A DNA stretch of 64,000 bases from the NCBI RefSeq assembly GCF_020144665.1, contig NZ_JAAHBQ010000011.1, positions 42,042 through 106,041 of the forward strand. The letters run 5' to 3'. The position numbers and the translations under genes are program-made. The stretch comes from Oscillatoria salina IIICB1. GTDB lineage: Bacteria; Cyanobacteriota; Cyanobacteriia; Cyanobacteriales; SIO1D9. Shown piece by piece: positions 35,394 through 45,577 of this stretch. The notes beneath the pieces are model-generated. The model was not told the origin of the DNA, made no database searches, and saw only the letters and a program-made list of their open reading frames with translations. The stretch's first letter is position 1; each line of letters begins with the position of its first letter.

Positions 35394-36281
35394 ATGCAAA
35401 TCAGAAGACGATCGCCAAATCCGCCCGTAGATATTAAATATTTACGCTATCAAGTAGCATTGCCAGATGCAGAACCGCGCAATATTTTAGAAAAAATAGT
35501 TTGGCACAAAGAAACAGAAGTAGACAAAATGCGCGATCGCCTGCCATTGTTAGAATTACGCAAGCAGTTGGAAACGGCGCCACCAGTGCGAGATTTTTTG
35601 GCGGGGTTGCGCTCAGGTAAGACTAAACCGGCTTTAATTGCTGAAGTGAAAAAAGCTTCTCCTTCAAAAGGTGTAATTCGGGAAGATTTCGATCCAGTGG
35701 CGATTGCTACCGCTTATCAACAAGCAGGTGCTAGCTGTATATCAGTTTTGAGCGATCGCGAATTCTTTCAAGGTAGTTACGAAAATATTACTTTGGTGAG
35801 GTCAGCAGTAGACTTGCCGATTTTGTGTAAGGAGTTTATTATTTATCCTTACCAGATTTATTTGGCTCGCGCTCATGGGGCTGATGCTGTCTTGCTGATT
35901 GCCGCAATTTTGAGCGAGATCGATTTGGGCTATTTTCTCAAAATTACTCGAACTTTGGGCATGGCTGCTTTAGTAGAAGTTCACAGTTTGGAAGAACTTG
36001 ACCGGGTTTTAGCTGTAGAAGGGGTTAACCTAGTAGGTATTAATAATCGCAATCTGGAAGATTTTTCCGTCGATTTACAAACAACTTCTCAACTGTTGGA
36101 GTTACGAGGCAAAATTCTCAAACAAAGGGGTATAACCTTGGTTAGCGAGTCAGGGCTACATCAGCCAAGTGATTTGCATTTTGTGAGCCAAGCTGGTGCT
36201 GATGCAGTGCTAATTGGAGAATCCATTGTTAAACAATCCAATCCAGTAGCTGCGATCGCTAATTTATTTGCTGATGTCTGA
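35394..36281 (+). CDS. trpC: Indole-3-glycerol phosphate synthase
   Basis: 295 residues. It closes the indole ring in tryptophan synthesis. Motifs of the TIM barrel: [15 protein letters not shown] (about 82-96), [52 protein letters not shown] and VSESGL. The long N-terminal extension starting [13 protein letters not shown] is usual for cyanobacterial TrpC, which supports this start even though the leader is repeat sequence. Confidence 0.96.
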   Translation: MQIRRRSPNPPVDIKYLRYQVALPDAEPRNILEKIVWHKETEVDKMRDRLPLLELRKQLETAPPVRDFLAGLRSGKTKPALIAEVKKASPSKGVIREDFDPVAIATAYQQAGASCISVLSDREFFQGSYENITLVRSAVDLPILCKEFIIYPYQIYLARAHGADAVLLIAAILSEIDLGYFLKITRTLGMAALVEVHSLEELDRVLAVEGVNLVGINNRNLEDFSVDLQTTSQLLELRGKILKQRGITLVSESGLHQPSDLHFVSQAGADAVLIGESIVKQSNPVAAIANLFADV

Positions 36282-36326
36282 CAAGTTGCGATTATAAATT
36301 TGTTCACTAAATGGTAATCAGCTTTC

Positions 36327-36647
36327 ATGGAGCAAATTCCTCTTCCCTCTCATATTCACTACGAACTACTACTGCAACTCCTGGAGCGTCAAAGTTTGTT
36401 TGCCGCTAATCAAACACCAGCAGTGCGCGAGCAAATCCAGCAATTAATTATCACTCTGCGTAAAGCTTTAGCTCAACAAAAACAATTAGAAGCTACCTGC
36501 GATCGCGCTAATTTACCTTATGAGTATCATTGGTCGCTGAATAGTATTGTGGTTAAGTCGGGTACAGAAGTAGATATTCTCTCTAAACCCAATAAGAGAG
36601 AAGTTGCTGGTAAGGATGAACTGAGTGAGGGGGGGAATTGTCTTTGA
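36327..36647 (+). CDS. DUF5340-like small protein
   Basis: 106 residues. The N-terminal two thirds (PLPSHIHYELLLQLLERQSLFAA, then QIQQLIITLRKALAQQKQLE) fit a small helical family known mainly in cyanobacteria (DUF5340 from memory). The C-terminal tail after about residue 85 is Lys/Glu-rich and probably flexible. It starts 45 bases after trpC and may be co-transcribed. No function is known. Confidence 0.65.
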   Translation: MEQIPLPSHIHYELLLQLLERQSLFAANQTPAVREQIQQLIITLRKALAQQKQLEATCDRANLPYEYHWSLNSIVVKSGTEVDILSKPNKREVAGKDELSEGGNCL

Positions 36648-36718
36648 GAAGAGCAATTCGGATGTAATGATTGGATGTCCGGGCTACAGTAATTAATAAA
36701 TTCCCATAGTAAGTAATT

Positions 36719-36744
36719 TACAGACGCGAATTTTTGCGTCTGTA
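36719..36744 (+). terminator. Terminator-like hairpin before the aminotransferase gene
   Basis: Perfect 9-bp arms TACAGACGC / GCGTCTGTA around GAATTTTT. It lies 72 bases after the DUF5340-like gene and 55 bases before the aminotransferase start. No T-run follows, so it could also act in the leader of the next gene. Confidence 0.5.
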
Positions 36745-36799
36745 GTTATCAAACCGACAGAGAGACAGATAACTTAATTTTTCCATGGAGGACAAAACA

Positions 36800-37954
36800 A
36801 TGGAAGATAAGCAAATGTTAATGATTCCTGGACCGACACCAGTACCAGAAAGGGTTTTGCTGGCAATGGCAAAGCATCCGATTGGGCATCGCAGTCCGGA
36901 ATTTAGTAACTTAATTGCTGAGTGTAATGAGTTATTGCAGTGGTTACATCAAACCCAAAGTGATGTGCTGACTTTAACTGTAAGCGGTACAGGGGCAATG
37001 GAAGCGGGCATTATTAACTTCCTGAGTCGGGGCGATCGCGTTTTGGTCGGCTGTAATGGTAAGTTTGGCGAGCGCTGGGCGCAAGTGAGTGAGGCTTTTG
37101 GCTTACAGGTAGAAAAAATTACGGCTGAGTGGGGTAAGCCTCTGGATACTGAGGAATTTAAAGCTAAGTTGGAAGCTGATACGGAAAAGGAAATTAAGGC
37201 AGTAATTCTGACTCATTCGGAAACTTCTACAGGCGTTCTTAATGATTTACAGACTATTAACAGTTATGTGAAAAACCACGGCGAGGCTTTAATCATTGTC
37301 GATGCTGTTACCAGTTTGGGAGCGTTTGATTTACCGATTGATGAGTGGGGTTTGGATGTAGTCGCTTCTGGTTCCCAAAAAGGCTATATGATTCCTCCAG
37401 GTTTGGGTTTTGTGGCAGTCAGTCAGAAGGCTTGGTCTGCTTATGAAACTGCGACATTACCGAAGTTTTACTTAGATTTGGGTAAATACAAAAAAGCTAA
37501 TGCCAAGAATAGCACTCCTTTTACACCGCCTGTAAATTTAATGTTTGGTTTGCAAGCGGCTTTACGGATGATGAAAGCTGAGGGGTTGTCAAATATTTTT
37601 GCTCGTCACCAACGAATGACTCAGGCGACTCGTGCAGGTGTGAAAGCTTTGGGTTTAAGTTTATTTGCTCCTGACGAAGCGGCGAGTACGGCAGTTACGG
37701 CGGTTGTTCCCGCAGCAGTAGAAGCTGAGAAAATTCGTTCAGTGATGAAAAAGCAGTTTGATATTGAGATGGCAGGCGGACAAGACCATTTAAAAGGTAA
37801 AATTTTCCGTATCGGTCATTTAGGCTTCGTCAGCGATCGCGACGTAGTGACAGTTCTATCTGCTTTATCAGCTACTCTCACTGAATTAGGAGCGGATAAC
37901 ATTCACTCTAGCGCTGGTATTGAGGCGGCAGCGAAAGTTTTCGCTTCAGCTTAA
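36800..37954 (+). CDS. Class-V aminotransferase (alanine/serine-glyoxylate type)
   Basis: 384 residues from the ATG at 36800, which has GGAGG eight bases upstream; an ATG at 36785 lacks a leader. PLP fold-type I signatures: PGPTPVPERVLLAM (N-terminus), SGTGAMEAGIINF, VDAVTSLGAFD and the Schiff-base lysine in SGSQKGYMIPPGL. The family converts glyoxylate to glycine with alanine or serine as donor (photorespiration). In cyanobacteria it is sometimes labelled as a soluble-hydrogenase small subunit, a historical name not supported here. Confidence 0.9.
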   Translation: MEDKQMLMIPGPTPVPERVLLAMAKHPIGHRSPEFSNLIAECNELLQWLHQTQSDVLTLTVSGTGAMEAGIINFLSRGDRVLVGCNGKFGERWAQVSEAFGLQVEKITAEWGKPLDTEEFKAKLEADTEKEIKAVILTHSETSTGVLNDLQTINSYVKNHGEALIIVDAVTSLGAFDLPIDEWGLDVVASGSQKGYMIPPGLGFVAVSQKAWSAYETATLPKFYLDLGKYKKANAKNSTPFTPPVNLMFGLQAALRMMKAEGLSNIFARHQRMTQATRAGVKALGLSLFAPDEAASTAVTAVVPAAVEAEKIRSVMKKQFDIEMAGGQDHLKGKIFRIGHLGFVSDRDVVTVLSALSATLTELGADNIHSSAGIEAAAKVFASA

Positions 37955-37965
37955 ATTAAAATCTA

Positions 37966-37998
37966 AAAGAGCGGGCGATCGTCGATCTTCCGCTCTTT
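37966..37998 (+). terminator. Terminator of the aminotransferase gene
   Basis: Arms AAAGAGCGG (37966-37974) and CCGCTCTTT (37990-37998) with a 15-nt loop, 12 bases after the stop codon; the descending arm ends in TTT. Confidence 0.65.
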
Positions 37999-38127
37999 GT
38001 AGCCTGTTCATCAATTTTTGCTGGGAACACCATAACTAGAAAAAATCCTTATTAGGGTAGTTAACGGCAAAGCCCAATTGCTTTAGCATTGTTCTTTTAC
38101 TTTTACTTTGACCTGGATTTTTCCTCC

Positions 38128-38319
38128 TTAAGCTGTTTCCAGCCAATCAAAAATACGGTCTAGCTGTTCGATGGTTACTAACCCATACTGCCACAGAATC
38201 ATCGGCAATGGACCGGGATCTTGCTCCAAATGACGTTGCGCGATCGCAATTGAATCCGTAGAAATTGATAATTCTTCTTGTAAAAAGCGAATAAATCTCG
38301 AATAAGTAACAGGTGCCAT
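38128..38319 (-). CDS. DUF2949 domain-containing protein
   Basis: 63 residues from the ATG at 38319 (a GTG at 38331 would add four). The sequence YSRFIRFLQEELSI, RHLEQDPGPLPMILWQYGLVTIEQLDRIFDWLE is the whole DUF2949 domain, a short helical family of cyanobacteria. Its function is unknown. Single gene on the minus strand with a long upstream non-coding region. Confidence 0.82.
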   Translation of the reverse strand: MAPVTYSRFIRFLQEELSISTDSIAIAQRHLEQDPGPLPMILWQYGLVTIEQLDRIFDWLETA

Positions 38320-39000
38320 AATTATCTTCACATCCTCATTCTTTTAATTAAATTTGATTTTGGCTCAGGAAATCATTAAATTGCTTGTAGCAGTAGTCAG
38401 TTGCTATACTGTCTGCGAATTAATTTGACTTTACTCTATTTTGAGAGTCTAACAATTTGCTGCCAGTGTCCTAAATCACAACTAACAAGAGATTTTGATT
38501 ACTAAAAACCTTCTGAAAGTAACATCGGGACATCACAGAAAGCTTGCGCCTTTAACTTTGGACGCTAAATTAGTAAGCTAACATTAGCGTAAATTATTAA
38601 TTAGCTAACCTTTCTTAATTTTTTTTACACAGTCTTTGAAGAGCAAACCATCTCCCAACAGGGAGATATAGCTAATTCCGTATTTCTCACACCACAATTC
38701 TCTTCGTTTTCTCCACTTTCAGTAATTTTACAAAGAACTATTTTGCTCGGTAATTTTACAGAAAGGGAAACGGAATTTGACAACTGAGCTTATCTTAATT
38801 AAGTGAGGTTGCAACTCTACCTAGGGAAAGATTAACTAAATTGTGCCATAAAAAGGACCAAAAATTGTTTCAATTTTGTGAACTTTACCAAAAGGACAAA
38901 TTATCACTAATTCGGTTCGACCTCCGGAAAAATTTAACTTTGCTCATCTTAAAACCAGGTAGCGAGGAGAGAAAGCTTGGTTTCAAAAATAGAAACAAGG
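38320..39000. other. Long intergenic region without a recognised gene
   Basis: About 680 AT-rich bases with no frame of useful length, no HIP1 octamer and no strong tandem repeat. There are T-runs near 38620 and a CTCCCAACAGGGAG hairpin at 38651-38664. A small RNA could lie here, but none is recognised. Confidence 0.4.
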
Positions 39001-39531
39001 TTAATTAACGGTATTCGTTGACGGAGTCAGAAACTCAATTTTAACAGGAGATCCAGCTTTTAAACCGAGTTCGGCAGCTCTTCCTCCCCGCAGTTCGATG
39101 ACTGTATCGATTAACTGCTCGGTTCCATAGGTAGGACAGGGATCGCTAGTACAAGGAGGAACATTAGCCGCGATCGCTTTAATTTCACCATTACGCACAA
39201 AAATCATATCTAAGGAGATTTTGACATTCTTCATCCAAAACTGAGTCGGTCGTGGCGGATTGAATGTAAATAACATTCCTCGATTATCAGGTAAACTCTC
39301 CCGAAACATTAAACCAAGTGCTTGCTGCTGGGGTGTTTTCGTCACTTCTAAATCAATTGTTTCGCCACCCATAATTGCTTGGGCTTCAACTGGTAACATT
39401 TGACCTGGAAAATTGGTTTCTGCTTCAGCGATCGCTATTGGTGTCTCAGGAACGTTTTTTTCGTCAATAGGTGTCGAGCAACCTAACAGCAAAATACCGA
39501 GGATAAAAATTAAACTAATTTGACCTTTCAT
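39001..39531 (-). CDS. DUF192 domain lipoprotein
   Basis: 176 residues. The lipoprotein signal ends in ILLLGCS. The DUF192 domain (about 55-165) shows TKTPQQQALGLMFRESLPDNRGMLFTF and FWMKNVKISLDMIFV, and ends with ELRGGRAAELGLKAG, all typical. The family is small and beta-rich, exported, and of unknown biochemical role. Confidence 0.88.
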   Translation of the reverse strand: MKGQISLIFILGILLLGCSTPIDEKNVPETPIAIAEAETNFPGQMLPVEAQAIMGGETIDLEVTKTPQQQALGLMFRESLPDNRGMLFTFNPPRPTQFWMKNVKISLDMIFVRNGEIKAIAANVPPCTSDPCPTYGTEQLIDTVIELRGGRAAELGLKAGSPVKIEFLTPSTNTVN

Positions 39532-39609
39532 GTAGCTACTAATTAATTATGATAACTTTGTAGCTAATCGTTAGTTTTTGACAAACGAGCCACTACAAGC
39601 GATAAATTA

Positions 39610-40311
39610 TTATGATTCCCGCAAAACGTAACCTACACCTCGCACGGTTTGAATTAGTCGCTTTTGACCTTCATCTTCAATTTTTAAACGTAGATAACGA
39701 ATGTAGACTTCAATTACATTTGATTCGCCCATAAAATCATAGCCCCAAACATTTTCCAGAATTTGTTCTCTACTTAAAACTTCTCGGGGATGGGACATCA
39801 GATACTTAAGTAATTCAAACTCTTTCATTGTTAAGTCAATTGCTCGTCCTTTACGAATAACTCGACGAGTGATTAAGTCTAACACTAATTCACCGAAACG
39901 CAATTGTTCGGTTGAGCCTTCTGCGGGTTGCAGATAGAGACGTACTAATTCTAAAAAAGATTCTGTTCGATAAGGTTTGAGTAAATAATCATCTGCTCCA
40001 GACTGCAAGCAAGCGACGCGATCTTCCACTGTATCTCGCGCCATCAACATCAGTAAAGGTATTCTACTACCTGTATTTCTGATCTGGCGACAAAATCTTA
40101 ATCCTGATTCTCCGGCTAAGGAACGATCGACAACTATCATTGATGGTTGAAGTTCTTCAAATTGATCTATACCACTGTGAGCATCCGATGCTACTACAGT
40201 GGTATAGCCTGCTTCTCTCAATTCCAAACTAGCTCGTTGAGCGAAAGTTTCATCTGTTTCTACTAATAAGACGCAGGAGTTTAGCTCTGAGGTTATCGTT
40301 GTCGTCATCAT
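39610..40311 (-). CDS. nblR: OmpR-family response regulator, NblR-like
   Basis: 233 residues: receiver domain with the phospho-acceptor D62 (VVDRSLAGESG), LLMLMARDTVEDRVACLQSGADDYLLKPY, and a C-terminal winged-helix domain (MKEFELLKYLMSHPREVLSREQILENVWGYDF...IRYLRLKIEDEG, VRGVGYVL). The receiver resembles NblR, the regulator of phycobilisome degradation and stress survival in Synechococcus. That subfamily call is from memory and less certain than the OmpR-type call. No histidine kinase gene is adjacent. Confidence 0.75.
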   Translation of the reverse strand: MMTTTITSELNSCVLLVETDETFAQRASLELREAGYTTVVASDAHSGIDQFEELQPSMIVVDRSLAGESGLRFCRQIRNTGSRIPLLMLMARDTVEDRVACLQSGADDYLLKPYRTESFLELVRLYLQPAEGSTEQLRFGELVLDLITRRVIRKGRAIDLTMKEFELLKYLMSHPREVLSREQILENVWGYDFMGESNVIEVYIRYLRLKIEDEGQKRLIQTVRGVGYVLRES

Positions 40312-40498
40312 CTCTGGCGTTAAGTATATTTACTCGATTTATCCTGTTTTAGCATACCAATGAGAAGCTGGCGATCGCCCTGGTGGATAATCATCCTCTT
40401 TTAATTCGCGATCGCCTACTTATCTTAGTTACCAATTAATTGCAAATGACTTTTTATCACACAAGCTGCAAAAAGTCAAGAATTAATTAATAACTAAC

Positions 40499-41413
40499 TT
40501 AAGGTAATTCCACCGAGGTAGGTTTAGCGATATGAGGCAAACCCCAACCCAGTTTTTCGCGCAAAATACGGAAAAACTCAGGTGCTTGTAAGCGGATAAA
40601 ACGAGCCGAGTATGGCGAGCGTTCGATCTCGACGCGATCGTCTGGCAAAACGTAGCAACCGCCATTACCATCAACCACCATCACCATTTGATTAGGAGTA
40701 GCCGGAAAAATCCTTACTTTCTCAGTATCGGAAAAAACTAAAGCTCGTGACGCTAAAGAATGAGGACAAATCGGAGCTAGTTGCAAAACCGGGACATCAG
40801 GTGTTACCACGGGACCCCCGGCACTTAAAGAATAAGCCGTCGAACCTGTAGGAGTTGAGATAATCACACCATCAGCCGCAATATCCACGGCGGCGTGACT
40901 TCCCACCTCAATTTCAAAATGGCACATCGAAGTTAACGGTTCTCGATGCAAGACCATTTCATTTAAACAAAGTGCCTCCCAAAGTAAGGTTTCCTCCCGA
41001 AGCACTTGTACTGTTAACATCGAGCGTTCTTCAATCTGATAATCTCCAGCGAGCAACTGCTCGATCGCTTGCGGCAACTGGTTCACATAAGTTTCGGTTA
41101 AAAAGCCCATGTGACCTGTATTGACCGCCAATAAAGGAATACCTAAAGGAGCAACTTGTCGGAATGCGGCTAACACAGTCCCATCTCCGCCTAAAACAAT
41201 CCCGAAGCTAACATCCTCAAAACCAGGAGGTGTTAACTGTTCGATCCGCGCATGACAAACCGGACGTTCTGGGAAAGAATAGCCTAAGATTCCGCCCCAG
41301 CCAGTACAAGTAGAAACTTCCCAGCCACGAGCAGCGATCTTGTCTCTCAACTCATTAGCGACGCGACAAGCTACAGGTTTAGTATCGTTGTAAATAATGC
41401 CTGCTTTTGCCAC
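40499..41413 (-). CDS. nadK: NAD(+) kinase
   Basis: 304 residues from a GTG start at 41413 (AKAGIIYND is the normal N-terminus of cyanobacterial NAD kinases). The [11 protein letters not shown] motif (about 77-87), [10 protein letters not shown] and [19 protein letters not shown] are diagnostic. It phosphorylates NAD to NADP; cyanobacteria usually carry two paralogues. Transcribed downstream of ycf39. Confidence 0.94.
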   Translation of the reverse strand: MAKAGIIYNDTKPVACRVANELRDKIAARGWEVSTCTGWGGILGYSFPERPVCHARIEQLTPPGFEDVSFGIVLGGDGTVLAAFRQVAPLGIPLLAVNTGHMGFLTETYVNQLPQAIEQLLAGDYQIEERSMLTVQVLREETLLWEALCLNEMVLHREPLTSMCHFEIEVGSHAAVDIAADGVIISTPTGSTAYSLSAGGPVVTPDVPVLQLAPICPHSLASRALVFSDTEKVRIFPATPNQMVMVVDGNGGCYVLPDDRVEIERSPYSARFIRLQAPEFFRILREKLGWGLPHIAKPTSVELP

Positions 41414-41464
41414 AGTTATCGGTCCTGCTTTCGGTTTGGGTAGAATGGGGCTATGCTTGTTCGC

Positions 41465-42442
41465 TCAAGACTCGGATTTAAAAGGTGTTTTTTTCTTTCT
41501 TTTCTGTTTATTTTTTTTGTAATCAATTTCTTTAAGTTTTTTAACAATTCTGGTAAAGTAATCTTCTAAATAGGTTTCTAAAGTTGTTGTTTGCTCGGGG
41601 TCAAGTCCAAATACTTGATATACTTCGTCCATTGGCGCATCGAGAGGTTTACCATTTGCTAGCACTTCAGCAAATGCCAAGCGATCGGAAACATTTTTGC
41701 CCCAGGCAAAAAATCGGGTTAGTTTACGCATGAAACGTAACAAACCTATCGGCAAGCGGGCAATTTTAGCATTTTGCCCGGATAAAGCTTCACAGCGATT
41801 AATAATTTCGTAAGCACCCCAAGCGCGAGGTCCGACGACGGGAAAGGTTCGATTTTCAGTTTCGGGAACTTGTAAAGCACGAACGGCAAACTTAGCAATA
41901 TCGATGCTATCCATGTAAGCAACCGGAGTGGTTTCTCCTGTTATCCATACTGCTTGATTGTCTAAAATCGGAATTGCGTACTGACCGATTAAACCCTGCA
42001 TGAAACCAGCAGGTCGAAGTACCGTATAGTTTAATCCCGATTCTGCTAAAAAAACTTCCGTACACCGCTTAATTTCCATTAAGGGTACTTGAGGATGTTT
42101 TTCTGCGTCAAGAATGGAAAAAAAGATATATCTTTTGACCCCAGCAGCTTGAGCAGCTTGAATTAATGCTACTTTTCCTTGCCAATCCACCTGTTTTATG
42201 CTAAGAGAATCGGTAGGTCTAGCTGTTGCCGCATCAATTACAGCTTCCATACCTTCAAGAGCGGGAACTAGAGTTTCGGGCTTACACAAGTCTCCTTTAA
42301 CTAGCTCTGCCCCCCATTCTTGCAAAAAAGTTGCTTTGTTTTTATTTCGTACCAAACAGCGAACCCGATGGTTTTCTTCGAGAGCGCGACGAGCAACTTG
42401 TCTTCCCAAGGTGCCCGTGGCACCGACGATCAATACATCCAT
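41465..42442 (-). CDS. ycf39: Ycf39, photosystem II assembly factor (atypical SDR)
   Basis: 325 residues. The N-terminal VGATGTLGRQVARRALE binds a dinucleotide; DAATARPTDSLSIKQVDWQGKVALIQAA, FFSILDAEKHPQVPLMEIKRCTE and PAGFMQGLIGQYAIPIL are hallmarks of Ycf39 (plant HCF244). Ycf39 helps insert chlorophyll into newly made D1 during PSII assembly. The C-terminus ends in a run of Lys (about 305-322). 51 bases separate it from the nadK gene downstream. Confidence 0.93.
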   Translation of the reverse strand: MDVLIVGATGTLGRQVARRALEENHRVRCLVRNKNKATFLQEWGAELVKGDLCKPETLVPALEGMEAVIDAATARPTDSLSIKQVDWQGKVALIQAAQAAGVKRYIFFSILDAEKHPQVPLMEIKRCTEVFLAESGLNYTVLRPAGFMQGLIGQYAIPILDNQAVWITGETTPVAYMDSIDIAKFAVRALQVPETENRTFPVVGPRAWGAYEIINRCEALSGQNAKIARLPIGLLRFMRKLTRFFAWGKNVSDRLAFAEVLANGKPLDAPMDEVYQVFGLDPEQTTTLETYLEDYFTRIVKKLKEIDYKKNKQKRKKKTPFKSES

Positions 42443-42561
42443 CTAATGAATTTAGTCAGGAAATTTAAACTTTCTATAAGATATTATCAGAATTTGGACA
42501 CTTTATGTTTTTCCAGTGCGGTTTGAATTTTCCAAACGTTAATCGTATGAAGAGTGCTAGT

Positions 42562-43419
42562 TTAAATGGCACTCAAAATCAAACCTTCGCGAGCCATCAC
42601 CGCATTAGGAAAAGTTTCTTGAACTTGAATACCGATGCGATCGAGTAGATCGTCAGAGTGGTTGGGTTCGTGATGAAAGATAACTAATTTTTTCACTTTA
42701 GCAGCGATCGCCGCTTTCACTCCTTCTTGCCAAGTTGAGTGTCCCCAGCCGACTTTAGGCGATTTTGGGTTATGATATTCTTCATCAGTGTACATCGCAT
42801 CGTAAATGAGTAGATCCGCATCGCGAGCAAGTTGGAGAACATTGTCATCAAGGCGATCGGGAAAATGTTCGGTATCGGTACAGTAAACGATCGAATGTCC
42901 CTGCCAACTTACTCGATAGCCCATCGCACCGTTAGGATGATTGAGGGGACGAGTTTCAATCGTAATTTCGTCAATATTGAAAATTTCCTCGCAAACTAGA
43001 TCGTGGTAATTGAGCTGTGCCTGAATTTCTTTAATCGGGACTGGAGAATTTATGTGCAGCACTCGTTCGCGAAAGTGCTGTTTCATGTGCATTTTTTCGC
43101 CATCTGGGGGAACCTGTCCGTGAATGTGAAAGATATGTTCTTCACTAAAAACGGGCAGAAAAAAGGGTACTCCTTGAATATGGTCCCAATGATAGTGGGT
43201 GAAAAACATATAAGTTTCTTCTGGTTTTTGCTGGCGCAAGCTTTTACCTAAAACCCGCAAACCAGTTCCACCATCGAAAATGAGACGTTTACCTCCGACG
43301 CGCATTTCCACGCAGGAAGTATTTCCTCCATAGCGTACCGTCTCTGAGCCTGGAGTCGGAATACTGCCTCGTACTCCCCAAAATTGCACGACAAATTCAG
43401 AATTAAGGTTAGTTTCCAT
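42562..43419 (-). CDS. MBL-fold metallo-hydrolase
   Basis: 285 residues. VQFWGVRGSIPTPG at the N-terminus, the metal motif THYHWDHIQG (about 76-85), then SIVYCTDTEHF and the closing VIFHHEP with metal-binding His are features of a beta-lactamase-fold phosphodiesterase-like hydrolase family. The substrate is unknown; relatives include proteins with cyclic-nucleotide or RNA phosphodiesterase activity. It starts 11 bases after the end of aroC, so these two may be co-transcribed. Confidence 0.88.
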   Translation of the reverse strand: METNLNSEFVVQFWGVRGSIPTPGSETVRYGGNTSCVEMRVGGKRLIFDGGTGLRVLGKSLRQQKPEETYMFFTHYHWDHIQGVPFFLPVFSEEHIFHIHGQVPPDGEKMHMKQHFRERVLHINSPVPIKEIQAQLNYHDLVCEEIFNIDEITIETRPLNHPNGAMGYRVSWQGHSIVYCTDTEHFPDRLDDNVLQLARDADLLIYDAMYTDEEYHNPKSPKVGWGHSTWQEGVKAAIAAKVKKLVIFHHEPNHSDDLLDRIGIQVQETFPNAVMAREGLILSAI

Positions 43420-43430
43420 TTAGCAATTAA

Positions 43431-44528
43431 TTAGCAAGGCTGAAAAACATTACATTGAGCATGGTGGCGTAATAAGTGATCGCACAGGACTAAAGCTACC
43501 ATTGCTTCTACCATTGGCACGGCTCTTGGCAAAACGCAAGGGTCGTGCCTGCCTTTAGCTGCTAAAGTTGTTTCTTCGCCCGTGCTAGTCACTGTACGCT
43601 GTTCTTGACCTATGGTAGCAGTGGGTTTGAATGCTACTCGTAAAATAATGTTTTCTCCGTTAGCAATACCGCCTTGGATACCGCCAGAGCGATTAGTCGC
43701 AGTCCGAATTTGACCTTTTTCGTCTGGATAAAATTCGTCGTTATGCTCAAAACCTGTAAGTAAAGTTCCAGCAAAACCGGAACCAATTTCAAATCCTTTA
43801 GAAGCAGGTAAAGACATAACTGCTTTGGCTAAGTCGGCTTCGAGTTTGTCAAATACTGGTTCTCCTAATCCTTTCGGGACGTTACGAGCAACGCATTCGA
43901 CTACGCCACCAAGGGAGTCTTTTTTTCTTCTAATTTGGTCAATTAATTCGATCATTCGCTCTGCTGATTCAGCATCGGGACAGCGAACGATATTACTTTC
44001 TACTTGTTCGAGAGTTACGGTATTAGGATCGACTACTGCTTCTAAATCTTTGATTCGTTTGACATAGCCGACGATTTCTATCTTAGCTATTTGGCGAAGG
44101 ATTTTTTTGGCGATCGCTCCTGCTGCTACTCTACCTATAGTTTCTCTCGCACTTGCTCTCCCGCCACCTTGCCAATTCCGAATCCCATATTTAGCATCGT
44201 AAGTGGCATCAGCGTGGGAAGGACGATATTTTTGCGCCATTTCGGCGTAATCTTGGGGACGAGGGTCTTTATTCCGGACAATAATACTAATTGGCGTTCC
44301 GAGGGTTTTTCCTTCAAAGACTCCGGAAATAATTTCACAAGTGTCGGTTTCTTTGCGGGGTGTCGTAATTTTACTTTGTCCGGGTCGTCTGCGGTCTAAG
44401 TCGAATTGAATATCTGACTCAGAAATTGACAGTTGAGGGGGACAACCATCAATCACTACACCCACACCACCACCATGAGATTCACCAAAAGTTGTAATCC
44501 GAAATAAATGCCCGAAAGTATTGCCCAT
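43431..44528 (-). CDS. aroC: Chorismate synthase
   Basis: 365 residues. [27 protein letters not shown] type N-terminus (positions 2-28), [29 protein letters not shown] and [14 protein letters not shown] are signature blocks. It makes chorismate from EPSP using reduced FMN, the end of the shikimate pathway. Full length; followed closely by the MBL hydrolase gene. Confidence 0.97.
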   Translation of the reverse strand: MGNTFGHLFRITTFGESHGGGVGVVIDGCPPQLSISESDIQFDLDRRRPGQSKITTPRKETDTCEIISGVFEGKTLGTPISIIVRNKDPRPQDYAEMAQKYRPSHADATYDAKYGIRNWQGGGRASARETIGRVAAGAIAKKILRQIAKIEIVGYVKRIKDLEAVVDPNTVTLEQVESNIVRCPDAESAERMIELIDQIRRKKDSLGGVVECVARNVPKGLGEPVFDKLEADLAKAVMSLPASKGFEIGSGFAGTLLTGFEHNDEFYPDEKGQIRTATNRSGGIQGGIANGENIILRVAFKPTATIGQEQRTVTSTGEETTLAAKGRHDPCVLPRAVPMVEAMVALVLCDHLLRHHAQCNVFQPC

Positions 44529-44574
44529 AGTTGAGAGTTAAAAGCCTATGAACTTTGTATTTTAACAGCGATCG

Positions 44575-45120
44575 CTACTTCGCTTTCGTCCGGGCGCGGA
44601 TTTCGATCGCATTTTCTTTGATTGTGACATCATGATTGCCGTAAAAGTCTTGTCCTAGCAGTCCTATACTTAAGGCTGGAGAAATTCCTACTCGCAAATT
44701 ATTCACTGTCATTCCTCCGGCAGCCACCGAACTTAAGCGACCATAAGGAAAAGGAACGGCATTTTGGCTAGCAGTATCGACTAAAATTGTTCCTTCGGTT
44801 TGTACGCCCAAAGTTTTTGCCATTTGGGGGTTAATTGCCGTTCCTGTTGCTCCCGTATCAAACAACATTTCAAAAGTTTCCTCGCCGTTAAAGGTAACAT
44901 CAATCACCGGAGTACCACCTTCTCTTCTTTTAATCGGAATTATATATATTCCTGAAACTGAAGAATCAGAAGATTCTCCACAAAGCGCTCCTAGGTCAAT
45001 GGAACGACCATTACTATCGACCATAAAACAACCTTGCTGTTCTTGGGAGTAAGAAGTCAAGGGAAATACAGTTACTCCAGTAGTTATTACTAATGCTGCA
45101 ATCATTTTTTTCATGAGCAT
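44575..45120 (-). CDS. Exported retropepsin-like aspartic protease
   Basis: 181 residues. A signal peptide (MKKMIAALVITTGVTVFPLTSYS) precedes a single-domain retropepsin fold with the catalytic LFDTGATGTAIN (about 109-120) and a late hydrophobic-hydrophobic-Gly-QD block (SIGLLGQDF). Such proteins act as homodimers. The substrate is unknown. The gene starts at 45120 (or six bases later at the second ATG) and is divergent from the orphan gene at 45578. Confidence 0.85.
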   Translation of the reverse strand: MLMKKMIAALVITTGVTVFPLTSYSQEQQGCFMVDSNGRSIDLGALCGESSDSSVSGIYIIPIKRREGGTPVIDVTFNGEETFEMLFDTGATGTAINPQMAKTLGVQTEGTILVDTASQNAVPFPYGRLSSVAAGGMTVNNLRVGISPALSIGLLGQDFYGNHDVTIKENAIEIRARTKAK

Positions 45121-45577
45121 TCTGCGATCGCTAAAATTTTCCTCGCTAGTCGTATTTTAACAACTGGCGATCGCGATTTGTCTAGTCTCCAGCACTTTTG
45201 TGCAAATTACTTCAATTTATTTTGCTATCAATTTTAACTCTTTATGTAGAGTTCCTGTCCTCACACTCTTAATTGCCAATAAGACCGCTAATTTAAAATC
45301 TCCTTAAGCCGATCGCTCGTTTCCGAAAAAGTTACTTTATTTTTACTGTTGTAATAGTAAGTAATTTACAAAAAAAATAATTGTCTTGTCTCAAGGCTTT
45401 ACTGGCAATGTCTCTATAAATATCACGATTATATTTTTCAAGTCATTAAAGCTTTTTTACCCCAAAAACTAGTTTAATTCGCGACGTATTTGTGGTCATA
45501 TTGAGCCTCAATCTGCTATAATTGCATTAGCAAAATTCACCTGAATCTAAGTTAAGTTGAACTTAACAGAGGCACCG
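45121..45577. promoter_or_regulatory. Divergent intergenic region with extended -10 and a palindrome
   Basis: 457 bases. An extended -10 element TGCTATAAT lies at 45514-45522 for the plus-strand gene, with no good -35. The perfect inverted repeat GTTAAGTT-G-AACTTAAC covers 45551-45567, just before the ribosome-binding site (AGAGG) and ATG (45578). With a one-base centre it is more likely a protein-binding site than an RNA hairpin. The rest shows nothing that I can support. Confidence 0.5.

Noticed and set aside
45240..45275. CCTCACAC-like motif reminiscent of the small RNA Yfr1
   Set aside because: It lacks the exact conserved loop and the flanking stems.
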